Positions 14,576-23,641 of a stretch of 32,627 nucleotides of DNA are shown here, one piece after another. The first letter of the stretch is position 1. The number at the start of each line of letters is the position of its first letter. The translations under genes were made by a program, and so were the position numbers. The stretch is from an uncultured Oscillospiraceae bacterium (lineage in GTDB: Bacteria > Bacillota > Clostridia > Oscillospirales > Oscillospiraceae), in assembly GCA_910578505.1 (NCBI GenBank), contig CAJTPV010000034.1, positions 1 through 32,627 on the forward strand, read 5' to 3'. The notes below the pieces were generated by a model. It worked only from the letters and a program-made list of their open reading frames with translations, ran no database searches and was not told where the DNA came from.

Positions 14576-16024
14576 ATGAGGAAGAGTTTGAAAAAGGTCC
14601 TGTCTCTTGGACTGGCAACAGTATCCATGGCCGGTCTGCTGGTCGGCTGCGGCGGTGGCGGCGGCGGAAACGTCAACAACGGCGAACCCAATACCAACAC
14701 CGAGCAGACCGAGTTTGACGTCATCTCCGGCATCTCCGCCCTGTCCTCCGGCTATGACGACAACCCCGTCCTCAATCAGATGATGGAGAACGCGGGCATC
14801 AAGATCAACTGGGAGACCATGAGCGACTCCCTGGCCGAGCAGGTGAACATCCGCCTGTCCGCCGGCGGCGACCAGCTGCCCGACGCTGTGCAGGCGGTGG
14901 GCTGGTCCAACTACGACCTGGGCCGCTATGGGCGCGGCGGCACCTTCCTGGACCTGACCCCATACGTCACCGACCCGGAGGTCATGCCCAACCTCTCCGC
15001 CATCCTGGAGAGGTATCCGAAAATCAAGGCCGCCATCACCCAGGACGACGGCAAGATCTACGGCCTGCCCGCCGCTGAGATGATGGGCACCGCCGCCACC
15101 GGAGCGTCCGACGACTACTCCATCCACTCCATCCAGCAATTCTCCATGATTAACAAGGCGTGGCTGGACGACCTGGGACTGGCCGTCCCCGAGACGGTGG
15201 AGGAGCTGAAGACCGCCCTGCAGGCTTTCAAGGACAACGACATGGCCGCCAAGATGTACGGCAACGATCCCGGCAGCACCATCCCCATGTCCTTCGGCTT
15301 TGACCAGTGGTGCTGGGGCCAGAACATCTTTTACGCCCCCTTCGGACTGACCAACTGGTCCGACGTGTGCATGGACCTGCGGCTGACCAAGGATAAGGAA
15401 GTCGTGTTCGACTGCGTCAGCGACGAGTACCGCAGCGCCGTCAACTCCGGGCAGCTGTCCATCACCAAAGCCTGCGAGAGCCCCATCAACCTGCTGAAGT
15501 TCTATGACCAGTGGTACACCGGCGAGAACGTCATGCAGCTCCAGTACGGCCCCATCGGCGTGTACTTCAACGAGGAGAAGGACGCGGAGGGCATGTACGT
15601 CTCCATCACCGACGAGGAAGCCAAAGAGAAGTTCAACAAGTCCGCCGGCGAGCTGAAGAGCGCCAGCGAGGTGGCCGGTCCCAAGCTGATCCTCTCCGAC
15701 TACTACACCAACGTCTTCCACATGGAGGACCGCGCCATGCAGCGCCTGGAGGACCTGCAGAACTTCTGGTTCAAGTATGTGGACGACTTCACCTTCTACC
15801 CCGTGGACTGCGTGTTCACCGAGGATGAACTGAACGATCTGGACCTGTACCGGCCCGACTTTGAGAGCCACGTCAGCGAGCAGGAGGCCCTGTGGTTCCG
15901 GGACGGCGGCCCCACCGACGCCGAGTGGGAGGCTTACAAGCAGGAGCTGGTGGATACCTATGGCATGGATCAGATCCTGAAGGTCTACCAGGATGCCTAC
16001 GAGCGCTACACCGCCGCTGAATGA
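14576..16024 (+). CDS. Extracellular sugar-binding lipoprotein of an ABC importer (family 1-like)
   Basis: 482 aa. The lipoprotein signal peptide ends at a VGC lipobox (Cys25) followed by a Gly/Asn linker. The mature protein is a large sugar-binding fold of the LplA type used with LplB/LplC permeases: NWETMSDSLAEQVNIRLSAGGDQLPD near residues 80-105, DLTPYVTDPEVMPNLSAIL, GKIYGLPA near 160, and a C-terminal segment that ends WEAYKQELVDTYGMDQILKVYQDAY. ATG at 14576 follows AAAGGAGC. Placement before a GH32 enzyme suggests sucrose or fructo-oligosaccharide as ligand. The gene order permease, permease, binding protein is typical in this family. Confidence 0.93.
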   Translation: MRKSLKKVLSLGLATVSMAGLLVGCGGGGGGNVNNGEPNTNTEQTEFDVISGISALSSGYDDNPVLNQMMENAGIKINWETMSDSLAEQVNIRLSAGGDQLPDAVQAVGWSNYDLGRYGRGGTFLDLTPYVTDPEVMPNLSAILERYPKIKAAITQDDGKIYGLPAAEMMGTAATGASDDYSIHSIQQFSMINKAWLDDLGLAVPETVEELKTALQAFKDNDMAAKMYGNDPGSTIPMSFGFDQWCWGQNIFYAPFGLTNWSDVCMDLRLTKDKEVVFDCVSDEYRSAVNSGQLSITKACESPINLLKFYDQWYTGENVMQLQYGPIGVYFNEEKDAEGMYVSITDEEAKEKFNKSAGELKSASEVAGPKLILSDYYTNVFHMEDRAMQRLEDLQNFWFKYVDDFTFYPVDCVFTEDELNDLDLYRPDFESHVSEQEALWFRDGGPTDAEWEAYKQELVDTYGMDQILKVYQDAYERYTAAE

Positions 16025-16073
16025 TTCTTTCCCTGCCAATTTTCTCATTTGATTCCAAGCCTATGTACGGAAA

Positions 16074-16099
16074 GGGGGGCGGCTGTGCGCCGTCCCCCC
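16074..16099 (+). terminator. Probable terminator of the ABC operon
   Basis: GGGGGGCGGC (16074-16083) pairs with GCCGTCCCCCC (16089-16099) around a five-base loop, 50 bp after the binding-protein stop. The following bases are TCTTCTC rather than a clean T-run, so termination may be partial. Confidence 0.6.
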
Positions 16100-16192
16100 T
16101 CTTCTCAAAAAGAGTATCAGGAAAAGGCTTCCCTTTCCACGCAGTTTATGTTATCATACCTCTCGCGCCTTAACTTTGTCAGCTCTGGGTTC

Positions 16193-16207
16193 CAAACGGC
16201 CCGTTTG
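16193..16207. promoter_or_regulatory. LacI-type operator on the GH32 promoter
   Basis: CAAACGG-C-CCGTTTG is a perfect 7-bp-arm palindrome directly in front of TATAAA (16208-16213), a likely -10 box. No good -35 is visible. The site layout predicts repression. The CCAAACGGC half is repeated at 12941-12949 near lacI. Confidence 0.65.
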
Positions 16208-16246
16208 TATAAAATTCCCAATCTATTATTTCAGGAGGACAATCAT

Positions 16247-17734
16247 ATGATCAGCGAAGCGCTTCAGAAGGCCCGCGATTTTGAAGCCCAGTACGGCCCC
16301 CACATCCCCGATAAGGAGCGCCCCGCGTTCCATATCACCCCCACCATCGGCTGGATGAACGACCCCAACGGCTTCTCCGTCTACAAGGGGGAGTACCACC
16401 TGTTCTACCAGTACCACCCCTACTCCTGCGAGTGGGGCCCCATGCACTGGGGGCACGTCAAGACCAAAGACTTCATCCGCTGGGAGCGCCTGCCCGCCGC
16501 CCTGGCCCCGGACCAGGAGAAATATGACACCAACGGCTGCTTTTCCGGCGGCGCGCTGGAGCTGCCCGACGGGCGGCAGCTGCTGATGTACACCGGCGTG
16601 CGCCGGGTGCGCTCCGAGGACGGCGCGCTGCAGGAGATCCAGACCCAGTGCGTGGCTATCGGCGACGGGCTGGACTACGAGAAGTATGACGGCAACCCGG
16701 TTCTGGCGGCGGGGGACCTGCCGGAGGGCGGCAGCGCCCTGGACTTCCGGGACCCCAAAATCTGGCGGGACGCGGACGGCTCCTATCTGGCGGCCATCGG
16801 CAACCGCACCGCCGACACCAGCGGCGCGGTGCTGCTCTACCGCAGCGCGGACGGCCTGCACTGGACGCTGGAGCGGGAGATCGACGCCTGCCGCAACCAG
16901 TACGGCAAGATGTGGGAGTGCCCGGACTACTTCCCCCTGGACGGGCGGCAGGTGCTGATTGTCAGCCCCCAGGAGATGACGCCCATCGGCCTGGAGTTCC
17001 ACGCGGGCAACGGAACGGTGTGCCTCATCGGCGATGAATCGGAGGACGGGCGGTTTGTCCGGCAGAACGTCCAGGCCATCGACTACGGCATTGACTTCTA
17101 CGCCCCCCAGACCCTGCTCACCCCGGACGGACGGCGGGTAATGATCGGCTGGATGCAGAACTGGAACACCGTAGGCGGCAAGCCCCGCCAGTGCCGGTGG
17201 TTCGGGCAGATGAGCATTCCCAGGGAGCTGACGGTGAAAAACGGGCGGCTCTATCAGCTGCCGGTGCGGGAGCTGGACAATTACCGGGGCCCCTGCGTAT
17301 CCCACCACAACATCCCCGTCAGCGGGGAGGTCAACCTGCCCGGCATCCAGGGCCGTGTGCTGGACATGACCGTCACCGTCCGGCCCATCGGCCACGATTC
17401 CTACCGCTGGTTCCGTATCCACCTGGCCAAGGACGGCCAGCACGATACCGTTGTCCGCTACCGGCCTGAGGAGGGGACCGTGAAAATCGACCGCACCCGC
17501 AGCGGCCTGCCCTGGGACATCGTGCATACCCGGAGCTTTTTCGTGGGGAACCGGGAGGGCGAGATCAAACTGCGCATCGTCATGGACCGGTTCAGCCTGG
17601 AGGTGTTCGTCAATGACGGCGAGCAGGCCGCCAGCGCGGTCATCTATACCGAGCAGAGCGCCGACGCCATTACCTTTGAGGCCGGCGGCTCGGCGCTGAT
17701 GGATGTGGAGAAGTACGACCTGCTGTTTGACTGA
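16247..17734 (+). CDS. GH32 beta-fructofuranosidase (sucrose/sucrose-6-phosphate hydrolase-like)
   Basis: 495 aa, cytosolic (no signal peptide). Hydrolyses sucrose or fructo-oligosaccharides from the fructose end. The three GH32 active-site motifs are intact: WMNDPNG (36-42, nucleophile Asp39), FRDPKIW (167-173, transition-state Asp169) and MWECPDYF (222-229, acid/base Glu224). The C-terminal beta-sandwich includes SLEVFVNDGEQAASAVIYTEQ. ATG at 16247 follows AGGAGG; a longer frame open upstream lacks support. Behind the sugar ABC genes and with a LacI operator on its own promoter. With an ABC rather than PTS importer, the substrate is likely unphosphorylated. The 3' end abuts the recombinase remnant. 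Confidence 0.95.
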   Translation: MISEALQKARDFEAQYGPHIPDKERPAFHITPTIGWMNDPNGFSVYKGEYHLFYQYHPYSCEWGPMHWGHVKTKDFIRWERLPAALAPDQEKYDTNGCFSGGALELPDGRQLLMYTGVRRVRSEDGALQEIQTQCVAIGDGLDYEKYDGNPVLAAGDLPEGGSALDFRDPKIWRDADGSYLAAIGNRTADTSGAVLLYRSADGLHWTLEREIDACRNQYGKMWECPDYFPLDGRQVLIVSPQEMTPIGLEFHAGNGTVCLIGDESEDGRFVRQNVQAIDYGIDFYAPQTLLTPDGRRVMIGWMQNWNTVGGKPRQCRWFGQMSIPRELTVKNGRLYQLPVRELDNYRGPCVSHHNIPVSGEVNLPGIQGRVLDMTVTVRPIGHDSYRWFRIHLAKDGQHDTVVRYRPEEGTVKIDRTRSGLPWDIVHTRSFFVGNREGEIKLRIVMDRFSLEVFVNDGEQAASAVIYTEQSADAITFEAGGSALMDVEKYDLLFD

Positions 17735-17737
17735 TCA

Positions 17738-18664
17738 TCGGGCTTGCAAAAAACGTATTTTCTTCCCACACCTCTGCAATACCGCCTCGCCCCTGGATAC
17801 CTGAAAGTGTTTTCCCGCTGGAACGCGGCCTCCCATGGGGCGCCGAATTTCAGATGGATGTCCAGGCAAATATTTTCTTTGGTACTCTCTCTCCTGACTA
17901 CAATATGATCAAGGATCGTTGTCACCAAGCTGAAATTTATCCCGCTGCTAAAGGACAGCTCCTGTTCGACAGCGGCTTTGATTGCGGCAAGCTGCTCTTT
18001 TGAGCATCTGCTTTTCTCCTCCTCTGCCTGCAATGCTTCCATCTGGTTCTCCAGATTCTGCATCTGTATGTTAAAGCTGTCATTACGGCGTTTGAATTCC
18101 TCAACGATGATTGCTCCGGCAATGCTCAGTTCCAGCAGCCGGTCTTTTTTAGCAGATAACTCCTCTATCTCAGCTTCCAGCCGCTGTGCATCTTTGGCGT
18201 AGTCATTGTACTTCGTCCTGGGCCACCCCGGCCATGACCACCAGCCGGAACTCGCTGTCGCTGTCCAGGGTATTGATGTTATCATTCTGAAAAAACACGC
18301 CCACATCATGCTCCAGAAGCTCCTGGGTATATTGGATGCTGTCCAATGTAGAACGTGAAAAGCGGGATATTTCTTTCGTGATGATGAAGTCAAAGCGTCC
18401 CGCTTTGGCATCCGCAATCATCCGATTGAAACTATCCCGCTTTTTTGTGCTTGTCCCGGAAATACCCTCGTCTATATATCCGGCACAATATGTCCAGTTT
18501 GGCTTGCTCTGGATAAATTCGGTGTAATACTGCACCTGATTCTCCAGGCTGTTGAGCTGCTCATCTTTGTCCGTGGAAACTCTGGCGTAAAAGGTCACTC
18601 GGAGGGGCAGGTCATAGATGGACTTCCCCATCCGCATCTCAGTTCGTATCCGGTGTACATTCAT
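17738..18664 (-). pseudogene. Large serine recombinase, central domain deleted and frameshifted
   Basis: The first part (18664-18203) encodes a serine recombinase catalytic domain: RVTFYARVSTDKDEQLNSLENQ with the nucleophile Ser in ARVST, DEGISGTSTKKRDSFNRM and FIITKEISRFSRST. It stops after VAQDEVQ at 18203. Another frame then continues with a coiled-coil tail, from about YNDYAKDAQRLEAEIEEL to near 17780. What is absent is the recombinase DNA-binding domain and zinc ribbon, roughly 200 or more residues, so an internal deletion joined two parts near 18215 out of frame. Full members of this family integrate and excise mobile elements. The tail runs into the antisense of the GH32 3' end at ~17737. 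The product cannot be functional. Minus strand. Confidence 0.88.
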
Positions 18665-18833
18665 GCTCGTTCGCCTCCTCTGTCGGGCACACAGGATACC
18701 GGAAGAAGTCCGGAAAGTCTATTGAAGAATGTACCAGATCCAACGCGCCGGAATAGGTGGTTTTCGATATCAGTCCAGCGGATAAAATGTGTTCCAGCAG
18801 GACGCTTACCAGTTCTCGCTGCGGGCTGTCCAT
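18639..18833 (-). CDS. 64-aa companion ORF of the serine recombinase
   Basis: MDSPQRELVSVLLEHILSAG begins it and it ends overlapping the recombinase start by 26 bp. Such small ORFs directly ahead of clostridial serine recombinases are a pattern I recognise from mobile elements, though not by function. Its first eight codons lie in the 74-bp repeat and recur at 32034-32052, where the rest is missing. The start is overlapped by another frame that ends at the stop at 18808-18806 with the same residues (NRGDATWTARSENW), the end of an upstream ORF of the old element. Confidence 0.6.
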   Translation of the reverse strand: MDSPQRELVSVLLEHILSAGLISKTTYSGALDLVHSSIDFPDFFRYPVCPTEEANEHECTPDTN

Positions 18834-18882
18834 GTTGCATCACCTCGATTCACGGATATGCTTTCCGGCACAAAAAATGCCA
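18809..18882 (+). repeat. 74-bp direct repeat, left copy
   Basis: Matches 32034-32107 in the same orientation over 74 bases with four mismatches that I count by eye. It contains the shared end of an upstream ORF and the start of the recombinase companion ORF. To its left the recombinase element continues; to its right lies the catabolic islet. Confidence 0.9.
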
Positions 18883-18904
18883 GGCAGAAAATTTTCTGCC
18901 TGGC
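18871..18904 (-). terminator. Rho-independent terminator of the deacylase operon
   Basis: A perfect 26-base palindrome (arms 18879-18891 and 18892-18904) is followed, reading the minus strand, by ATTTTTTG. The T-run is supplied by bases within the left direct repeat. Located 84 bp after the stop at 18989. Confidence 0.85.
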
Positions 18905-18988
18905 GCTCATTGCTTTATGGCTTTTTCTGTCTGGCATGTTACATGTCTCAAGGTCCTCTTGCCATTTGGGCCCCTAATGGAACCATGT

Positions 18989-20590
18989 TCAGTACGCCGC
19001 GCGCAGCAGCACGCCGGGACGCGCTCCCGTATGCTCCCCCCTATCCACGACCAGTACGCCGTTAACCAGCACATAGTCGATCCCGGAGGCATAGTGGTAC
19101 GGATCGTCCAGCGTCGAATTCTCCGCCAGCTCTTCCAGCGCAAAGATATTGATGTCCGCAAAAGCCCCCTCCCGGAGACAGCCGCGGTCCTTCAGGCGGT
19201 AGTGGGACGCGGTCAGCCCTGTCATCCGGCGGACACATTCCTCAATGGAAATCACCTTCATGTCCCGCACATACGCCGTCAGGTAGTGGATCATGCCCAT
19301 GTAGTGGAGGCAGAAGCCCAAGGAATCGGTCAGCTCCTGGTTGCCCAGGTCGCCGCTGTAGCCGTCCACGGTCAGCATAAACTGGGGCTGCCCGATCTTC
19401 TGGAGCATATGCTCGTCGCTGTACAGGCGCGCCTTCAGGACGTTGCCGCCCATCAGGGGCCCGGATTTGGAGAGGATGTCAAAGAAGCAGTCCCATTCAT
19501 CCATCCCCAGACGCCTGGCGGCCTCCGTCATCGGCAGGCCGTTGAGCTCGGGGTACGGGATATTGGACTGGATCCCCACCCGGTCCCACTCCCCCTTGGC
19601 AATAAACCGCCAATAGCGGTCGCACTCGCCCCGCAGCCGCCTGCGGACCTCCGGGTCCTGGAGCTTTTCCGCAGCGGCAGCGGGTCCCAGCTCCATGATC
19701 CAGGGCGGCAGCAGGGTGGACATAATGCCGATCCCATAGGGGAATGGGGTCATTTCGCCCAGAACGTCCAATCCCTCCTCCCTGGCCTCCTCCATTTTTC
19801 TGATCGCGTTTTCCCATCCCTTGGGCGGGACGTTGGTGTTGTGGCGGACGTTAAAATGAGAGATGGAGCCGCGGATCCCCGCCTTGCGCAGAGCCGTGAG
19901 ATACTCGTCCACCGCCTCCAGAATGAACTCGTCCCGGTTGCGGATGTGGCAGGAGTACACGCCGTCGTACGCCCGGACCACCGCCAGGAGCTCGTCGATC
20001 TCCCTGGGATCGGTGGAGCGTCCCGGTTCAAATTCCATGCCTGTGGACAGCCCCAGTGCGCCGTTGGCCATCGCTTCGGCCAGGGCCTCCTTCATGAACC
20101 CCATCTGCCTGTCTGAGGCCATGGGCCCCCGGACGTCCGCCAGCATGCGCAGGGTCCCGTGGGAAACGAACCAGCCCATGTTTTCCGACACGCCCTCGCC
20201 AAAGAGCTGGTCCATCATTTGGGGGAAGGTCCCCACGATCACCCGCTTCTCCTGAAAGCTGCCCAGGGCTCCCGCCCCCCGCTCCTTCGATTCCAGCGTG
20301 CGGGGGGCAAGGCCCATGCCGCAGTGGCCCACGATCTCGGCGGTGATGCCCTGACGGATCGTGCTTTGGGCCAGGGGATTGGAGGGTATCGTCATATCAG
20401 AATGGCTGTGGGCGTCGATAAAGCCCGGCGTCACATACTTCCCCGATGCGTCAATGGTACGCGGCGCATCCTCCCCTTCCAGGCGGCCGATTTTTACAAT
20501 GCGGCCGTCCTTCACCCCTATGTTGGCGTGATAGGACGCACTGCCGGTCCCGTCCACGATCCGGCCGCCGCGAATCAAAATATCAAACAT
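18989..20590 (-). CDS. N-acyl-D-amino-acid deacylase family amidohydrolase
   Basis: 533 aa. Amidohydrolase of the D-aminoacylase group, which frees D-amino acids from N-acyl derivatives using zinc. Motifs: LIRGGRIVDGTGS at the N-terminus, FIDAHSHSDM with the HxH zinc pair (~59-61), ITAEIVGHCGMGLAP with the family Cys, YSCHIRNRDE and GSISHFNV for the two further His ligands, and a MLTVDGYSG segment where the catalytic Asp is expected. The end has GIDYVLVNGVLVVDRGEHTGARPG, a signature of this family. ATG follows GAAGGAG. Last gene of the larA operon, after the TRAP permeases. The substrate should be an N-acylated (D-)amino acid brought by that transporter; dihydroorotase-type activity is unlikely. 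Confidence 0.92.
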   Translation of the reverse strand: MFDILIRGGRIVDGTGSASYHANIGVKDGRIVKIGRLEGEDAPRTIDASGKYVTPGFIDAHSHSDMTIPSNPLAQSTIRQGITAEIVGHCGMGLAPRTLESKERGAGALGSFQEKRVIVGTFPQMMDQLFGEGVSENMGWFVSHGTLRMLADVRGPMASDRQMGFMKEALAEAMANGALGLSTGMEFEPGRSTDPREIDELLAVVRAYDGVYSCHIRNRDEFILEAVDEYLTALRKAGIRGSISHFNVRHNTNVPPKGWENAIRKMEEAREEGLDVLGEMTPFPYGIGIMSTLLPPWIMELGPAAAAEKLQDPEVRRRLRGECDRYWRFIAKGEWDRVGIQSNIPYPELNGLPMTEAARRLGMDEWDCFFDILSKSGPLMGGNVLKARLYSDEHMLQKIGQPQFMLTVDGYSGDLGNQELTDSLGFCLHYMGMIHYLTAYVRDMKVISIEECVRRMTGLTASHYRLKDRGCLREGAFADINIFALEELAENSTLDDPYHYASGIDYVLVNGVLVVDRGEHTGARPGVLLRAAY

Positions 20591-20633
20591 AGATGCTCTC
20601 CTTCGTTATTTTTCACGCCTCGCCGGTTCGTCC

Positions 20634-21944
20634 TTACCCCACCAGCAGCGTACTGATTGCGGGAACATAGGTGATGATGATCAGTGCGAGGAAGAATACC
20701 GCGATAAACGGCAGCGCCTTTTTGGCGATATCCATCACGCTCATGCCGGAAATGCCGCTTGCCACATAGAGGTTGACGCCTACCGGCGGCGTGACAAAGC
20801 CGATCGCCAGATTGACCACCATGATGACGCCGAAGTGGTAGGGATTGATCCCCAGCCCCTGGGCCACGGGCAGAAGCAGCGGGGTCAGGATCAGAATAGC
20901 GGAGGTGGTGTCCATGATCATGCCCACGAACAGCAGCAGCAGGTTCATCCCCAGCAGGAAAATGAACTTGGTCTGCAGGAAGCCGCTGAGAAATACCGTC
21001 ACCATCTGGGGAATCTGCAGCAGCGTCAGGCAGCGGGTAAAGACCGTGGCCGCCGCCACCACCAGGTTCATCGGTACGCCGGACTCCAGGCTCTCCTTGA
21101 GGATGCCGGGGATGTCCTTGATGGTGATGGTCTTATAGACCACCATGCTCAGGAAGAGCGCATAGAGCACGGAGACCGCCGCCGCCTCTGTGGGCGTCAT
21201 GACGCCGCCGTAGATGCCGCCCAGGATAATGACCGGCATCAGCAGGGCCGGGCCGCTCTCCTTGAGAATGCCCAGAAAGCTCTTGGCAAAGCCGCCCTGG
21301 TGCATCTCGTTGTAGGCCGCCACCAGCACCGCCTTGTCCTCGCCCGTCCGCCGGCAGCGGAAATAGCAGTACGCCATCAGAAAGACGCCGATCAGCAGCC
21401 CCGGCATCACGCCGGCCTTGAACATGCCGCCCACGGAGACGGTGTTGGTGGACGTGCCGTACATGATAAAGGGGACGCTGGGCGGGATGATCACACCCAG
21501 CCCGCCGGCCACCGCCACCAGCGCAACGCTGAAGTCCCTATCATACCCCTTGTCCGTCAGATAGGGCACGCTCATCATGCCCACCGCCGCCGTGGTTGCG
21601 GGGCCGGAACCGGAGATCGCGCCGTAGAAGAGACAGGTCGCCACGGTGGTGGAGGGCAGCCCGCCGGTAAACTTGCCGATGAAGTAGGCAAAAAAGTTGA
21701 ACAGCCGCCGGGATATGCCGCCCCGGGACATGATGACGCCGGCCAGGACAAACAGAGGCACCGCCAAAATCGCGTATACGTTGAGTCCCAGCACCAGATT
21801 CTTGAAGATAAAGAGGCCGTCAATGGGCAGCATGGGATTCATCAGGCAGGCCACCACCACCGTCAAAATCAGCGCGATAGCGATGGGGATGCCGATGGCC
21901 AGCGACACCAGAAACACGATGAGGATACTAGCCAGCATTTGCAT
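20634..21944 (-). CDS. TRAP transporter large permease (DctM family)
   Basis: 436 aa, 12 predicted helices. Family motifs: VPLFVLAGVIMSRGGISRRL, FYGAISGSGPATTAAVGMM, GLGVIIPPSVPFIMYGTSTN and MVVNLAIGFVTPPVGVNLYVASGISG near the end. The first ATG (21944) is close to AAGGAGGCGG; a second Met two codons on (21938) has better spacing. It overlaps the DctQ gene by 17 bp. Clearly different in sequence from the permease at 6247-7554, so it is a separate system rather than a duplicate. Confidence 0.96.
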   Translation of the reverse strand: MQMLASILIVFLVSLAIGIPIAIALILTVVVACLMNPMLPIDGLFIFKNLVLGLNVYAILAVPLFVLAGVIMSRGGISRRLFNFFAYFIGKFTGGLPSTTVATCLFYGAISGSGPATTAAVGMMSVPYLTDKGYDRDFSVALVAVAGGLGVIIPPSVPFIMYGTSTNTVSVGGMFKAGVMPGLLIGVFLMAYCYFRCRRTGEDKAVLVAAYNEMHQGGFAKSFLGILKESGPALLMPVIILGGIYGGVMTPTEAAAVSVLYALFLSMVVYKTITIKDIPGILKESLESGVPMNLVVAAATVFTRCLTLLQIPQMVTVFLSGFLQTKFIFLLGMNLLLLFVGMIMDTTSAILILTPLLLPVAQGLGINPYHFGVIMVVNLAIGFVTPPVGVNLYVASGISGMSVMDIAKKALPFIAVFFLALIIITYVPAISTLLVG

Positions 21945-22434
21945 CCGCCTCCTTTTCCCAGGCCCCCCCGGACCGCAGCCTTCTGTACCAGCTCTGGGCC
22001 AGCCGGATCAGCGACAGCACGCAGCCCAGCCAGAAGGACAGGTAGACCAGCCACATGGGGATGCGCATGGCGGGGCTGGTGGTCCCGTTGCCCATGATAT
22101 CCGCGATGGCCCGCATGCCCACCGCGCTCATATAGAGGAAGAACACGGTCATCACCAGCTCGGACACAGCGTTCAGCGCCATACGGACCGGTCTGGGCAT
22201 GGCGTTTACCAGCACGTCCACCCGCAGATGGATGCCCTCCTTGGTGGAGTAGGCCACGCCTACCAGCGAAAACCAGATGAAGAGATAGCATCCCAGCTCC
22301 TCCGGCCACGGCAGAGAGCTATTGAGCATATACCGGAAAAGCACCGCCAGCAGCATACAGATGAACAGACCGACCAGCGCGATGGAGCAGATCAGCAGCT
22401 CCACGTTTTTGTCCAGCCACTTCAGAACTTTCAA
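21928..22434 (-). CDS. TRAP transporter small permease (DctQ family)
   Basis: 168 aa from the TTG at 22434, which has AAAGGAG six bases upstream; an upstream ATG at 22470 and a GTG at 22437 are in frame but less well placed. Four hydrophobic segments with the DctQ pattern: CSIALVGLFICMLLAVLFRYML, PWPEELGCYLFIWFSLVGVAY, then HLRVDVLVNAMPRPVRMALNA. Partner of the large permease with which it overlaps by 17 bp, and of the binding protein upstream. Confidence 0.93.
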   Translation of the reverse strand: MKVLKWLDKNVELLICSIALVGLFICMLLAVLFRYMLNSSLPWPEELGCYLFIWFSLVGVAYSTKEGIHLRVDVLVNAMPRPVRMALNAVSELVMTVFFLYMSAVGMRAIADIMGNGTTSPAMRIPMWLVYLSFWLGCVLSLIRLAQSWYRRLRSGGAWEKEADANAG

Positions 22435-22487
22435 CACAATCTCCTTTCTCCATACAGGGAACCCGTCCACTCTCCACAGCCGGCGCC

Positions 22488-23579
22488 TTATTGATACTTC
22501 AGCGCCGCGGCCTGGATGGCGTCCACCAGCTCGTCGCCGATATCGCTGCGGATCATCTTCTCTACCGTGTCGCCGATGGTGGCCTTGAACTCGGCGCGGA
22601 TCTCATCGCTCAGGGGGATGTGTGTCATTCCGCCCGCCTCGCATGCGGCCAGGTCGTCCGCCACGCGGTCCGCGCCCAGCTGGCAGGCGTAGCTGATGAA
22701 ATTGTCCGCCGCCGTGTCAAAGATGGCCCGGTCCTCCTCGGAGAGGCCCTCGTACCAGCCGCTGTTGACGATCCAGCCGGACACGTTCATGATGTGCCGG
22801 GTATCGACGACGTAATCCTGCACCTCATAGTACTTGCCGTTGTTGATCTGCGCAACGGGGTTTTCCTGGGCGTCCACCGTCTTCTGCTGGAGAGAGGTGA
22901 ACAGCTGTCCGCCGCCCGCCATGGGGGTGGGGTTGGCGCCCAGGGCGGACCACAGCGCCACATGGTTCTGGTTCTCCATGACGCGGACCTTCATGCCCGC
23001 CAGGTCCGCCACAGAATAGACCGGCGCCCTGGTGGTGAGCCACCGGAAATCCGCCGTATTGGCGCCGACAAAATGGAATCCCGCCGCGTTGAAGGCCTCG
23101 TCCAGAACAGCGCGCACGTCCGGGTCCTGCAGCACCTTGGTTCCGATCTCCACCGTGGGAAACGCATACGGCAGGTCAAAAATCTCACACTGGGATACGA
23201 AATTGGCCAGGACGGAGGTGGAAGCCATCGTCATGGTAACGTTGTTGCTGCGCACATTTTCCACGTTGTCCATCTCGCCGCCCATGATGCCGTTGGCGTA
23301 GATCTCCACTTTCATGCGGCCCCCGCTCTTCTCCTCGATCTCCTCCTTGAACTGGGCCAGGGCCACGTTCTCAGGGCTGTCGTCAAAGAGAACATTGGTC
23401 ACCGTGATGACCATCCCCTCTCCGGCGGGCTGGGCGCCGCTTCCAGCGGTGTTTTCGCTTTGGCTCTGGTCTGCGCCGCCCTGGGCCGTACCGTTGCCGG
23501 CCGGCTTCTGTCCGCTGCCGCAGGATGTGAGAACCAGCAGCAGGACTGCCGCCATCATAAAACTTACGATCCTTTTCAT
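22488..23579 (-). CDS. TRAP transporter substrate-binding lipoprotein (DctP family)
   Basis: 363 aa. MKRIVSFMMAAVLLLVLTSC is a lipoprotein signal, Cys20 the anchor; a Gln/Gly/Ser linker follows. The mature domain has the DctP signatures: PENVALAQFKEEIEEKSGGR, KVEIYANGIMGGE and DLAGMKVRVMENQNHVALWSALGANPTPM, with the conserved Arg in KVRV that holds the ligand carboxylate. ATG at 23579 follows AAGGGG; an upstream Met at 23633 is ignored. It is the third gene of the larA operon. The ligand is presumably the N-acylated acid that the deacylase cleaves. Confidence 0.95.
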   Translation of the reverse strand: MKRIVSFMMAAVLLLVLTSCGSGQKPAGNGTAQGGADQSQSENTAGSGAQPAGEGMVITVTNVLFDDSPENVALAQFKEEIEEKSGGRMKVEIYANGIMGGEMDNVENVRSNNVTMTMASTSVLANFVSQCEIFDLPYAFPTVEIGTKVLQDPDVRAVLDEAFNAAGFHFVGANTADFRWLTTRAPVYSVADLAGMKVRVMENQNHVALWSALGANPTPMAGGGQLFTSLQQKTVDAQENPVAQINNGKYYEVQDYVVDTRHIMNVSGWIVNSGWYEGLSEEDRAIFDTAADNFISYACQLGADRVADDLAACEAGGMTHIPLSDEIRAEFKATIGDTVEKMIRSDIGDELVDAIQAAALKYQ

Positions 23580-23641
23580 TTTTGTTTTTCCCCTTTCAGT
23601 TTTTTCAGCACACGCTTCCCACCGTATATGCATGGGCCCTT

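Noticed and set aside
14312..16048. 578-codon minus-strand frame opposite the sugar-binding protein
   Set aside because: Val/Gly/His-rich antisense product; the plus-strand lipoprotein explains the sequence.
3994..23579. The two TRAP systems as a recent duplication
   Set aside because: Binding proteins and permeases differ throughout and the gene order differs, so they are independent systems.
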